A stretch of DNA of 64,000 bases, taken from the NCBI GenBank assembly GCA_052246295.1, contig JBQQCO010000016.1. One strand, given 5' to 3'. The notes under the pieces are model-generated. The model was given only the letters and a program-made list of their open reading frames with translations, did not search any database and was not told where the DNA came from. The stretch is from Piscibacillus sp052246295. GTDB lineage: Bacteria > Bacillota > Bacilli > Bacillales > Alkalibacillaceae. The position numbers and the translations under genes were made by a program. Numbering within the stretch: the stretch's first letter is position 1; every line of letters starts with the position of its first letter. Positions 50,888-59,314 of this stretch are shown in pieces.

Positions 50888-52069
50888 TTACTTTTCGTTT
50901 AATGCTGCAACGCCTGGAAGTACTTTACCTTCCATAAATTCAAGGGATGCTCCTCCACCTGTAGAGATGTGATCCATCTTTTCAGCGTAACCAAATTTCT
51001 CAACGGCCGATGCAGAGTCACCGCCACCAATAACCGTATACCCTTCTGTTTCAGCTAATGCTTCAGCAACACCTTTTGTTCCGTTCGCAAATGCTTCATA
51101 CTCAAATACACCCATCGGTCCATTCCAAATCACAAGCTTAGAATCTTTAACAATATCACTAAACTTATTTACCGTTTCAGGGCCAACGTCTAGCGCTTCC
51201 CAATCAGCTGGGATTTCTTCAATCGAAACAACTTTCGTATTCGCTTCTCTAGAAAATTCATCTGCTACCACGGCATCGACAGGTAAATGTAGCGATACCC
51301 CTTTGTCTTTGGCTTTTTGCATAAACTCTTTAGCTAAATCAATTTTATCTTCTTCTAATAATGACTTTCCAATCTCATGACCTAAGGCTTTAATGAATGT
51401 GTAAGATAAGCCTCCCCCGATTAATAGGTGGTCAACTTTATCTAATAAGTGGTCAATTACACCAATCTTATCCTTAACCTTCGCCCCGCCAATGATTGCT
51501 GTAAATGGTCGTTCAGGATTTTCTAACGCCTGGCCTAGCACTTCGATTTCCTTTTCTAGTAAAAAGCCTGACACTGCAGGTAAATGATGAGCAACGCCTT
51601 CAGTTGATGCATGTGCACGGTGAGCGGCACCGAATGCATCGTTTACATAAACATCTCCAAGTGACGCTAACTGTTCTGCTAATTCAGCATCGTTTTTCTT
51701 TTCACCGGGATGGAAACGAACGTTTTCTAATAGTAAAACTTGTCCATTATCCAAACTATTTACTTCATTCACCACTTCTTGGCTGTAAACTTCGTCAGCT
51801 TTTAAAACGGGTTGTTCAAGTAAATTACTTAAATGTTGAGCAACCGGATCTAAGCGTAACTCATCAACGACTTCACCACCTGGTCGTCCAAGGTGACTCA
51901 TTAATACCACGCGAGCTCCCTGTTCAACTAAATATTGAATCGTAGGTAACGCCGCACGAATACGTGTATCATCTGAGATTTCCCCTTTAGATAAAGGCAC
52001 GTTAAAATCGACACGACATAAAACGCGCTTACCTTTTAAATCCATATCTTTTACCGTCATTTTGCGCAT
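50888..52069 (-). CDS. pgk: Phosphoglycerate kinase
   Basis: A 393-residue kinase: GKRVLCRVDFNVPL, SHLGRPGG, NDAFGAAHRAHAST, AIIGGAKVKDKIGVI and GGGDSASAVEKFG. ATG seven bases after GGAGG. Transcribed separately from gapA, which has its own terminator. Confidence 0.97.
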   Translation of the reverse strand: MRKMTVKDMDLKGKRVLCRVDFNVPLSKGEISDDTRIRAALPTIQYLVEQGARVVLMSHLGRPGGEVVDELRLDPVAQHLSNLLEQPVLKADEVYSQEVVNEVNSLDNGQVLLLENVRFHPGEKKNDAELAEQLASLGDVYVNDAFGAAHRAHASTEGVAHHLPAVSGFLLEKEIEVLGQALENPERPFTAIIGGAKVKDKIGVIDHLLDKVDHLLIGGGLSYTFIKALGHEIGKSLLEEDKIDLAKEFMQKAKDKGVSLHLPVDAVVADEFSREANTKVVSIEEIPADWEALDVGPETVNKFSDIVKDSKLVIWNGPMGVFEYEAFANGTKGVAEALAETEGYTVIGGGDSASAVEKFGYAEKMDHISTGGGASLEFMEGKVLPGVAALNEK

Positions 52070-52153
52070 GTCAAAACCTCCAAATAGTTCTTTATGTAAC
52101 TAATATAGCAAAACTTACCTCATGTTCCCACTCGATTCCGACAAAATTCTAGA

Positions 52154-52191
52154 AAATAGGGAGGAACAAGTCAATGTCCCTCCCTATATTT
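52154..52191 (-). terminator. gapA terminator
   Basis: TAGGGAGG pairs with CCTCCCTA around a 14-base loop, then TTTTC on the minus strand, between gapA and pgk. Confidence 0.8.
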
Positions 52192-52221
52192 TACCATTAT
52201 TCAATCATTCATTCGAAAAAC

Positions 52222-53229
52222 TTATAGACCTTGTTTTGCCATATAAGCCGCTAAATCGACACAACGAGTTGAGTAACCTGATTCGTTGTCATACCAAGAT
52301 ACGACTTTTACCATGTTATCTTCAATAACTAATGTTGAATCACCATCAACAATTGAAGAATAAGGGCTACCATTATAGTCACTTGATACAAGTGGTAGAT
52401 CTGTATAGTCTAAAATTCCTTTTAATTCATTTTCAGCAGATTCTTTTAACGCTGCGTTTAATTCATCAACTGTTACGTTTTTATCTAATTCGGCAACTAA
52501 GTCTACAATAGAAACATTTGGAGTCGGTACACGCATTGCCATACCTGTTAGTTTACCATTTACTTCTGGAAGTACTTTCGCAACCGCTTCAGCTGCACCA
52601 GTCGTTGTCGGAATGATGTTTTCAGCTGCTGCACGTGCACGACGGTAGTCTTTATGAGGTAAGTCTAAAATTTGTTGGTCGTTTGTGTACGAGTGCACAG
52701 TTGTCATGATGCCACGCTTAAGACCGAACTTGTCACTTAACACTTTTGCTACAGGTGCTAAGCAATTCGTTGTACAAGAAGCGTTTGAAACGATGTGGTG
52801 ACTGTCTTTGTCATACTTATCGTCATTAACACCCATCACAATTGTTAAATCTTCATCCTGAGCTGGTGCTGAGATAATAACTTTTTTAGCACCTGCATCA
52901 ATATGTTTTTGTGCATCTTCGCGTTTACGGAATAAGCCAGTTGATTCGATCACGACTTCTACACCAAAATCTCCCCATGGTAAATTTGCAGGGTCACGTT
53001 CAGATAATACTCTAACCTCTTTACCATCAACTAAAATTGCGCCTTCTTTCGCTTCGATGTCAACATCTAATTCACCGTGAACGGAGTCATATTTTAATAG
53101 ATGAGCGAGCATATTCGCATCTGTTAAATCGTTAACAGCTACTACTTCAACCTCACTATTGTTTAATGCTGCACGGAATACACGACGTCCAATACGTCCA
53201 AAACCATTAATACCTACTTTTACTGCCAT
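52222..53229 (-). CDS. gapA: Glyceraldehyde-3-phosphate dehydrogenase, glycolytic
   Basis: A 335-residue enzyme: GINGFGRIGRRVFRAAL, catalytic NASCTTNCLAPVAKV (Cys about 152), and SWYDNESGYSTRCVDLAAY. Its place directly after cggR marks it as the NAD-dependent glycolytic GapA. Confidence 0.97.
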   Translation of the reverse strand: MAVKVGINGFGRIGRRVFRAALNNSEVEVVAVNDLTDANMLAHLLKYDSVHGELDVDIEAKEGAILVDGKEVRVLSERDPANLPWGDFGVEVVIESTGLFRKREDAQKHIDAGAKKVIISAPAQDEDLTIVMGVNDDKYDKDSHHIVSNASCTTNCLAPVAKVLSDKFGLKRGIMTTVHSYTNDQQILDLPHKDYRRARAAAENIIPTTTGAAEAVAKVLPEVNGKLTGMAMRVPTPNVSIVDLVAELDKNVTVDELNAALKESAENELKGILDYTDLPLVSSDYNGSPYSSIVDGDSTLVIEDNMVKVVSWYDNESGYSTRCVDLAAYMAKQGL

Positions 53230-53247
53230 TATGAAAACCTCCTAAAA

Positions 53248-54273
53248 TTATATAGATGATGATGTTAATAAAACTCGCGCGATCGCTTCGTCAATAATTA
53301 ACACATCTGTTGAGCCCCATTTAAAAAAGGCTGAAATCGCTTGACTCTTACTTGCTCCACCTGCAACCGTCATAACGGTCTTATCATCTGTCAAAAGATC
53401 TTTCGTCATACCGATAGAATTTAACTGGTGTATAGTTTTCCCGTTTTGGTCAAAGTAATAACCAAAAGCTTCCCCTACTGCAGATTTTTCTTGAAGCAAT
53501 TTAATTTGCTCTTCATCAGCTTGGCGGCGACGAGCCATTTTCAGCGCATCCCCAATACCATGAATGACGATCTCCGCTTGTTGAATTAAGGAAATCACAT
53601 CCTTAACAGCAGGTTCTTCCATCATTTTTGTGTAAATATCTTTTCCAACGGTATCCGGTACATACAGCAAACGATAACTTCCATTCATACGTTTCGCCAT
53701 CTGTACACAAATGGAACTCGCTTGGTACTCATGCATGTCACCAAGTCCACCACGCGCTGGAACAAAAAGCGGCCTGACTTGATCAATTGGGTTTAAGTTC
53801 TCTGCTACTGCTGCCATCGTAGAGCCGCCTGTTACCGTCACAATCGAGTGATCACTCAACCGTTGTAGAAGCTCTTCCGCTGCTGCTTGACCTAGCAATT
53901 CCTTAACCTCTTTGTCCTGATCCGCATTCCCTGGTACGATTTTCACCTTTTGAACTGGTAGAGCTTTTAGCAATTGAGCTTCTAAATTATCTAAGTCTGA
54001 GATCTCCCGCATGATATCTGGATAAGTCTCAACAACCGAACGTCCTTGGTCACTTACCCACATACCTTTACTTGTAACATCAACCAAACCTTGTTCATCG
54101 AGAAGCTCAATTTCACTTCGCATTTGCCTTTCCGTTTTGCCTAACTGATCAGCTAGAGTCCTGCGACCAATCGGTTCATGCAAGTGAATCATTTTTAAGA
54201 TCTGATAGCGCTGATCAATGACGGTTAACAAATCCGGAATAAGCATTTTTTGAAATTGAAAAAGTTTATTCAG
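53248..54273 (-). CDS. cggR: CggR, central glycolytic genes regulator (CTG start proposed)
   Basis: A 341-residue repressor if started at CTG. N-terminal winged HTH (PIGRRTLADQLGKTERQMRS) and a sugar-binding SorC/DeoR-type domain (VTGGSTMAAVAENL; VPARGGLGDMHEYQASSI; MTVAGGASKSQAI). The first ATG is nine codons later and would cut the residues that align with B. subtilis CggR MNQLIQAQKKLLPDLL; here (CTG)NKLFQFQKMLIPDLL. GGTGGAGGG lies just upstream of the CTG. Binds fructose-1,6-bisphosphate in known relatives. Confidence 0.88.
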   Translation of the reverse strand: MNKLFQFQKMLIPDLLTVIDQRYQILKMIHLHEPIGRRTLADQLGKTERQMRSEIELLDEQGLVDVTSKGMWVSDQGRSVVETYPDIMREISDLDNLEAQLLKALPVQKVKIVPGNADQDKEVKELLGQAAAEELLQRLSDHSIVTVTGGSTMAAVAENLNPIDQVRPLFVPARGGLGDMHEYQASSICVQMAKRMNGSYRLLYVPDTVGKDIYTKMMEEPAVKDVISLIQQAEIVIHGIGDALKMARRRQADEEQIKLLQEKSAVGEAFGYYFDQNGKTIHQLNSIGMTKDLLTDDKTVMTVAGGASKSQAISAFFKWGSTDVLIIDEAIARVLLTSSSI

Positions 54274-54294
54274 ATCCCTCCACCTGCTTTCTTG

Positions 54295-54332
54295 GTCATT
54301 TTTCGTCCTTTAGGTAGTCATTTTTTGTCCCG
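54295..54332 (-). promoter_or_regulatory. CggR operator, direct repeat
   Basis: On the operon strand CGGGACAAAAAATGAC is followed by AAGGACGAAAAATGAC, two copies 22 bp apart. The B. subtilis operator as I recall it has CGGGAC-N6-TGTC twice, about 20 bp apart. It lies between the promoter and cggR, as in a roadblock operator. Confidence 0.75.
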
Positions 54333-54359
54333 CTGAGGGCAAAAAAATATCCTAAGAAC

Positions 54360-54388
54360 AGAATAGCAAAACACTCCCCCGTTGGCAA
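54360..54388 (-). promoter_or_regulatory. cggR-gapA promoter
   Basis: TTGCCA, 17 bp, TATTCT on the minus strand, about 30 bp upstream of the CggR operator. It lies close to the glutaredoxin gene's stop. Confidence 0.6.
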
Positions 54389-54394
54389 ACATTT

Positions 54395-54643
54395 TTATTT
54401 AGCCAAATTTTTCGTAATAAAATCATCCAGCGTTCCTGCGTTGAGCGATGATGCATTCAGTTCTTCTTCACCTATTTTGACAACTGGAATCGTTAAAAAA
54501 TACGTTTCTAATAAAGTATCATCTTCTTCTATATTATGTTCCAAGATTTTAAAATCATACATTAATTGATAAGTCTGAAGCTGTTCCTTCGCTTCCTCAC
54601 ATAACTTGCACCCTGGCTTTGTATAAAAAAACACTTGGTTCAA
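54395..54643 (-). CDS. Glutaredoxin-family protein
   Basis: An 82-residue protein with FYTKPGCKLCEEAK (CxxC at 12 and 15) and a glutaredoxin-like cis-Pro, LTIPVVKIGEEEL. TTG start behind GAGGGTG. Probably a small thiol reductase. Divergent from the channel-like gene. Confidence 0.8.
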   Translation of the reverse strand: MNQVFFYTKPGCKLCEEAKEQLQTYQLMYDFKILEHNIEEDDTLLETYFLTIPVVKIGEEELNASSLNAGTLDDFITKNLAK

Positions 54644-54737
54644 CGATTACACCCTCTTTTCATCAAAATGTTTAACAATTTGACATTAGGTTATATGAAT
54701 TATAGAGCAAATAATTTTCAAAAAAGGAGAGGATTGC

Positions 54738-55964
54738 ATGAACGATTTATCATCATCGTTCCAGAGTATGTTAAACGATTTAATCCAAGCCATTCCAAGT
54801 GTGATTGCTGCACTACTTCTATTATTACTAGCTTGGATCGTCGCAGTTGTAGCTAAAAATATTGTACAAAAGCTTTTCGTCAAAATGGGCCTACACAAAG
54901 GATTAAGTAAAACACCTGTTGTACGAGATGAAAATCACGGAAAAAGTATTCTAAATAGTGCCGGTAAAATTGTTTATTTCTTAGTGTTCATATTATTTTT
55001 ACCAGCCATTCTAGATGCACTTAATATGAATTCAGTCTCCGAACCTATTTCAAATATGATGGACAAACTTCTCGGATTCATCCCGAACCTCATTGCCGCA
55101 GCCATCATTTTAGTCATTGGGATCTTCATAGCTAAACTCATCAAAGAACTATTCGAAAAATTCTTCAGAAGCTTAAATTTAGATGATTGGTTTAATAAAA
55201 TTAGCCCTAGAAATAGTGGTGGAGCTGAAGTTCAAACAACTTTATCAAACGTACTAGCTAATATCATCTATATTATCATTTTAATTCCGATTGTCACAAT
55301 TGCATTAGAAGCTTTAGACATTCAAACGATCTCAGAACCAATTCAAGCTGTATTAAATGATGTTCTAACTATGATTCCAAATATTTTTGTAGCGATTATT
55401 CTACTAATTGTTGGTTACTATCTAGCAAAACTACTAGGCAACCTATTAACTAGCCTACTACAAGGAACTGGCATCAATAATATTTATGAATCATTTGGAT
55501 TAAATAGTGAAGACAAGCCGAATGTCGATTTAGCACAACTACTAGGAACTATTACTAAAGCGGTCATCGTCCTATTCTTTACAGTTGAGGCGCTAAACGT
55601 ACTAGAACTTGAAGTGTTGAACACCATTGGTGATGCGTTAATTGGTTACCTACCATTCTTACTAAGTGCACTGTTAATCTTAGGTGGTGGCCTATTCTTA
55701 GCGAACCTATTAAGCAACTGGATTACGAAATACACAAACAGCCCATTCTCAGCACAGATCGTGAAATATGTTGTCATTGTTTTTGCCGTATTCATGACAT
55801 TAGATCAATTACAGTTTGCGAAAACCATTGTTAACATTGGGTTCTTATTAATCCTAGGTGGTCTTATGATTGCGTTTGCCATCTCATTTGGTATTGGCGG
55901 ACGTGAATTCGCGAAAACACAACTAGCCAAATTTGAAAATAAGTTAAATCGAAAAGATCAATAA
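54738..55964 (+). CDS. Mechanosensitive-channel-related protein with repeated TM helices
   Basis: A 408-residue membrane protein. Three related repeats of the 'conserved TM helix' type are visible: IQAIPSVIAALLLLLLAWIV, LGFIPNLIAAAIILVIGIFI and LTMIPNIFVAIILLIVGYYL, plus a further one near IGYLPFLLSALLILGGGLFL. No MscS beta-domain follows. Similar proteins are annotated as CmpX/TM-helix repeat proteins. Channel function is inferred. ATG behind AAAAGGAGAGG. Confidence 0.8.
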   Translation: MNDLSSSFQSMLNDLIQAIPSVIAALLLLLLAWIVAVVAKNIVQKLFVKMGLHKGLSKTPVVRDENHGKSILNSAGKIVYFLVFILFLPAILDALNMNSVSEPISNMMDKLLGFIPNLIAAAIILVIGIFIAKLIKELFEKFFRSLNLDDWFNKISPRNSGGAEVQTTLSNVLANIIYIIILIPIVTIALEALDIQTISEPIQAVLNDVLTMIPNIFVAIILLIVGYYLAKLLGNLLTSLLQGTGINNIYESFGLNSEDKPNVDLAQLLGTITKAVIVLFFTVEALNVLELEVLNTIGDALIGYLPFLLSALLILGGGLFLANLLSNWITKYTNSPFSAQIVKYVVIVFAVFMTLDQLQFAKTIVNIGFLLILGGLMIAFAISFGIGGREFAKTQLAKFENKLNRKDQ

Positions 55965-55970
55965 ATAACG

Positions 55971-56042
55971 AAGATGCCCTGAATTTGCTCAGGGCATCTT
56001 TTCTTATCTACTACATAAGCCGAGGCGTTAAACCTCGGCTTT
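55971..56042 (+). terminator. Two terminators in series
   Basis: First: AAGATGCCCTGA with TCAGGGCATCTT, then TTCTT (55971-56003). Second: AAGCCGAGG with CCTCGGCTT, then TTA (56017-56042). The second runs directly into the repeat array. Confidence 0.8.
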
Positions 56043-56194
56043 TATTATCTATTTTTTTGATTTATTATCTAATTCTTAAGGTTTATTATCTAATTTCTGA
56101 ATTTATTATCTAAATCTCGATGTTTATTATCTATTTTTCACATTTATTATCTAAAATCCAGGTTTTATTATCTATTTTTCGCTTTTATTATCTA
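56041..56194. repeat. Intergenic 20/21-bp array, word TTTATTATCTA
   Basis: Eight units begin at 56041, 56061, 56082, 56102, 56123, 56143, 56164 and 56184; spacing alternates 20 and 21 bp. The word is the exact reverse complement of that at 24030-24205. The last unit contains the stop codon (CTA on the plus strand, TAG on the minus) of the hydrolase gene. Confidence 0.95.
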
Positions 56195-56740
56195 ATTTAA
56201 GTTCAGCTTCCCATTAAACTCCGAAATATCACATTGAGTTAATCGATGAATAATGTGCAGGGCTGCGTTATTATAAAACTCTTCTTCAGATGCCATGCAA
56301 TTTTGTGGCACCCACATTGAATAGCCTTCTAAATAAGCATCTTTGGCGGTAAACAGCACACACATGTCGCCAGCAATCCCAGTTAAAATTAAGTGATCAA
56401 CCTCTAAATCTTCAAGTAACAGATTCAATTGAGTCCCATAAAATCCTGAATGTTTTGACTTAATAATAAAAAAGTCATCTTCTTCAGGTTTTAGTTTTTC
56501 AATCCAATCTTTCGCCATACCATCTAAACAATAGTCAATAAGGTCATCATGGTTTTCCTTCCACATTCCAAAGTTATCATTCACATAGATGACAGGTAGT
56601 CCCTCTTGTTTAGCTAACTTCTTCAACTCTACCATGGGACCAACAATATCAACCGTATTGTTATAAAGGTCCTCTGCCCCTTCAAAATCCATTCGATTAA
56701 TCATATCTATAATTAGTAAGGCTGTCTTTTGATTACCCAT
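56192..56740 (-). CDS. Isochorismatase-family cysteine hydrolase (nicotinamidase-like)
   Basis: A 182-residue protein: ALLIIDMINRMDF (catalytic Asp), FFIIKSKHSGFYGTQLNLLL (Lys, in the usual K-x-S/R-x-F-x-T pattern) and LTGIAGDMCVLFTAKDAY (nucleophile Cys). Lies directly downstream of nadE, so nicotinamide or a related amide is a reasonable substrate. ATG after AAAGGGTGA, eight bases past the nadE stop. Confidence 0.82.
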   Translation of the reverse strand: MGNQKTALLIIDMINRMDFEGAEDLYNNTVDIVGPMVELKKLAKQEGLPVIYVNDNFGMWKENHDDLIDYCLDGMAKDWIEKLKPEEDDFFIIKSKHSGFYGTQLNLLLEDLEVDHLILTGIAGDMCVLFTAKDAYLEGYSMWVPQNCMASEEEFYNNAALHIIHRLTQCDISEFNGKLNLN

Positions 56741-56745
56741 CTTGT

Positions 56746-57486
56746 TCACCCTTTGTATGGTTTAGGACTTGGAGCAATGTTTCGTTTATGTTCCGTAGAC
56801 TTGTGTAACTGTTGAATCACATCTAATGAATCTCTTGGGATCTCTTCTCCCCTTAAATAAGCATCGATATGAGCATACGATACACCCATCTCTTGTTCAT
56901 CTGTTTGGCCTTCCCAAAGTTCCGCACTTGGTTTTTTATTTAGTATCGCATCAGGCACACCTAGATATTCTGACATCTCAAAGACCTCACCTTTAGTTAG
57001 GTTCTTAAGTGGTTCTAAGTCTGATGCTCCATCACCATACTTCGTAAAATAGCCAGTATACGTTTCTGCCTTATTACCAGTGCCAACTACTAAATAGCCA
57101 AAATTTTGAGCTAGAGCATAAAGTGTGCTCATGCGGACCCGTGCTTTTAAGTTGGCACTTACCATTTGTTCTGTCTCTGCATTCCATTGGTTACCCAAAG
57201 CCTGCTTAATTAGGTCCAGTTGAACCTCGTAAGCGTTCGTCAACTCTATGCCATAATAAGTCAGATCTAATTTTTTCACGAGTTCTAAAGCATCTGGCTG
57301 TTCGTCAATAGGTTTTCCAATCGGCATGATTACACCTAGAGATTCTGCAGGAAATCCTCGTTTCATGAGTGCTGCAGCTAAAGCCGAATCAATTCCACCA
57401 CTTACGCCAACGATCACCCCGTTAGCACCGGCATCTTCTACATATTCTTGCATCCATTTCACAAGATAATTCACACGCTCTTCCAT
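56746..57486 (-). CDS. nadE: NadE, ammonia-dependent NAD synthetase
   Basis: A 246-residue enzyme converting deamido-NAD to NAD. ATP-pyrophosphatase loop GVSGGIDSALAAALM (about 26-40), VGTGNKAETYTGYFTKYGDG (about 134-153) and KKPSAELWEGQTDEQEMGVS. ATG behind GAAGGAGGG. Operon with the hydrolase downstream. Confidence 0.95.
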   Translation of the reverse strand: MEERVNYLVKWMQEYVEDAGANGVIVGVSGGIDSALAAALMKRGFPAESLGVIMPIGKPIDEQPDALELVKKLDLTYYGIELTNAYEVQLDLIKQALGNQWNAETEQMVSANLKARVRMSTLYALAQNFGYLVVGTGNKAETYTGYFTKYGDGASDLEPLKNLTKGEVFEMSEYLGVPDAILNKKPSAELWEGQTDEQEMGVSYAHIDAYLRGEEIPRDSLDVIQQLHKSTEHKRNIAPSPKPYKG

Positions 57487-57619
57487 CAAAGTCCCTCCTT
57501 CTTGTCTTTATAATTGTTTACCTTAACAGAGGAACTTCAAACATCATTACCTAATATTGTCTTTTTCTGAATAAAACTGTATATTTAAATAAGCGCTAAT
57601 TTTTGAAGGAGTTTGAATA

Positions 57620-58819
57620 ATGAACCAAAACAGAATTTCTTTAATCGATGCTATAAGAGGCTTCAGTTTGTTCGGAATCTTACTAGCAAATCTACTCATC
57701 TTCCAATACGGCATTTATGGAAAAGATGAATTAGACTATTACTCTGTTAACGGCATTGACCTTTTCACAAATTATCTAATAGAGATTTTTATTGAGGGCT
57801 CGTTTATGCCTATCTTCACATTCATCTTTGGTTATTCTATTGTTTTGATGATCGATAAGCTTAGATCCAATGGTTTGCCCATAAAACGCTATCTAGGCAG
57901 ACGATTTATTGGATTAATCATGATTGGTGGGCTACATTTCTATTTTCTTTGGGAAGGTGACATTTTATTATCATACGGGGTTATCGGACTTATACTCTTA
58001 ATGTTTATAAAACGAAAACCAAAAACCTTATTAACTTGGGCAGTTGTAATCGTATCATTAATGACAATTATTAGTTTCGTACCGGTCGACCCACAAGAGG
58101 ACCAATACATATTTTTTAATGAAGAACAGCTTGAAGCTTATTTAGATGATAGCACTACCGTTTATCAAACAGGAAGTTATCAGGAGATTCAACAGTTTCG
58201 ATTGAATGAAGACCCGATGACTTTAGAAACTAAAGGAGCCACCATTGGCCTAGGGGAAAGTCTCTTCATCATAGCCTTAATTCCTTTCTTGTTGCTCCCT
58301 ATATTTTTATTAGGTATTTATGCAGGAAAAAAACAGTGGCTTCATCAACCGGAACAACATAAACGATCTTATCTCATAGCTGCAAGTATTTTATTACCCA
58401 TTGGATTCTTAATGGAGCTTACGTTATACGTAATTCCTCAACTCGACTTAACAATAATAGGTGACATGTCACTATCCATGGGGTACATTTTTATATTTGC
58501 CTACTTGTACACGAAACTAAATGGACATAACGTAATTAAAGGTTTTGAAAAGGTTGGAAAGTTATCATTATCTAATTACATCTTACAAACGATTATTTGT
58601 ACATTCATTTTCTATGGTTATGGTTTAGGTATGTTCGGTAAGCTCGGAGTTACGGTGGCTACTTTAATAGGAGTGGTTATTTATATCATTCAGGTTTTTT
58701 TAAGTCAGTTGTACTTGAAGAAATTTAGTCAGGGGCCATTAGAGAGGTTAATTAGAATGTTAGTTTATTTAAAATTTCGTTCTAAGCCAAAAAATCAAGA
58801 TCAAAAAGATGCGGCTTAA
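57620..58819 (+). CDS. DUF418 membrane protein
   Basis: A 399-residue protein, about ten hydrophobic segments. N-terminal RISLIDAIRGFSLFGILLAN and the C-terminal GKLSLSNYILQTIICTFIFY are marks of the DUF418/YeiB family, membrane proteins of unknown function. ATG after GAAGGAG. Confidence 0.88.
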   Translation: MNQNRISLIDAIRGFSLFGILLANLLIFQYGIYGKDELDYYSVNGIDLFTNYLIEIFIEGSFMPIFTFIFGYSIVLMIDKLRSNGLPIKRYLGRRFIGLIMIGGLHFYFLWEGDILLSYGVIGLILLMFIKRKPKTLLTWAVVIVSLMTIISFVPVDPQEDQYIFFNEEQLEAYLDDSTTVYQTGSYQEIQQFRLNEDPMTLETKGATIGLGESLFIIALIPFLLLPIFLLGIYAGKKQWLHQPEQHKRSYLIAASILLPIGFLMELTLYVIPQLDLTIIGDMSLSMGYIFIFAYLYTKLNGHNVIKGFEKVGKLSLSNYILQTIICTFIFYGYGLGMFGKLGVTVATLIGVVIYIIQVFLSQLYLKKFSQGPLERLIRMLVYLKFRSKPKNQDQKDAA

Positions 58820-58842
58820 ACTCAAGATGACGGAGGAGAAAT

Positions 58843-59211
58843 ATGAACCACCTTGTAGGATTTTTATTATTTGCCTTAATGCTAGTTGGAGCTATATACA
58901 TTATTGATAAAGTGACCAGGGCTATTTTGGGGATAAAAAAAGACTCTAAATCTAGCATCCATGTTAATAAAACTCACGCTAATTTACATACATTACTCAT
59001 GATCACTTTATCAACACTTTATCTTGTGAACCATAGTTATAACGTTATTAGTAATAAAAGTGCGGTCATTATTTTCATTCTTGCCATATTTACCTTTCAT
59101 TCCCTTATGCAGTTGATCTTTTTAAGGGGTTCAAAAGAATATATCATCTCAATGCTGACAGGGATTATTTTATCAACTCTAGTTGGCATTACGTCTTTTT
59201 TTATTGCTTAA
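58843..59211 (+). CDS. Small membrane protein, DUF4181-like
   Basis: A 122-residue protein with four hydrophobic helices and the segment RAILGIKKDSKSSIHVNKTH after the first, which resembles DUF4181 proteins. ATG after GGAGGAG. It follows the DUF418 gene by 23 bp and is probably co-transcribed. Function unknown. Confidence 0.65.
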   Translation: MNHLVGFLLFALMLVGAIYIIDKVTRAILGIKKDSKSSIHVNKTHANLHTLLMITLSTLYLVNHSYNVISNKSAVIIFILAIFTFHSLMQLIFLRGSKEYIISMLTGIILSTLVGITSFFIA

Positions 59212-59277
59212 TTCGAATAAACAATAAAAACGTTTCTATAGTTGAGCATCGTAATTTGATAAATTAAAGCCATTAAA

Positions 59278-59307
59278 AACACCAGCCAACACAGTTGACT
59301 GGTGTTT
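59278..59307. terminator. Terminator between DUF4181-like and VOC genes
   Basis: AAACACCAG pairs with CTGGTGTTT, with inner CAAC/GTTG pairing; acts for the plus-strand pair and probably also for the VOC gene. Confidence 0.8.
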
Positions 59308-59314
59308 GTTTTAC

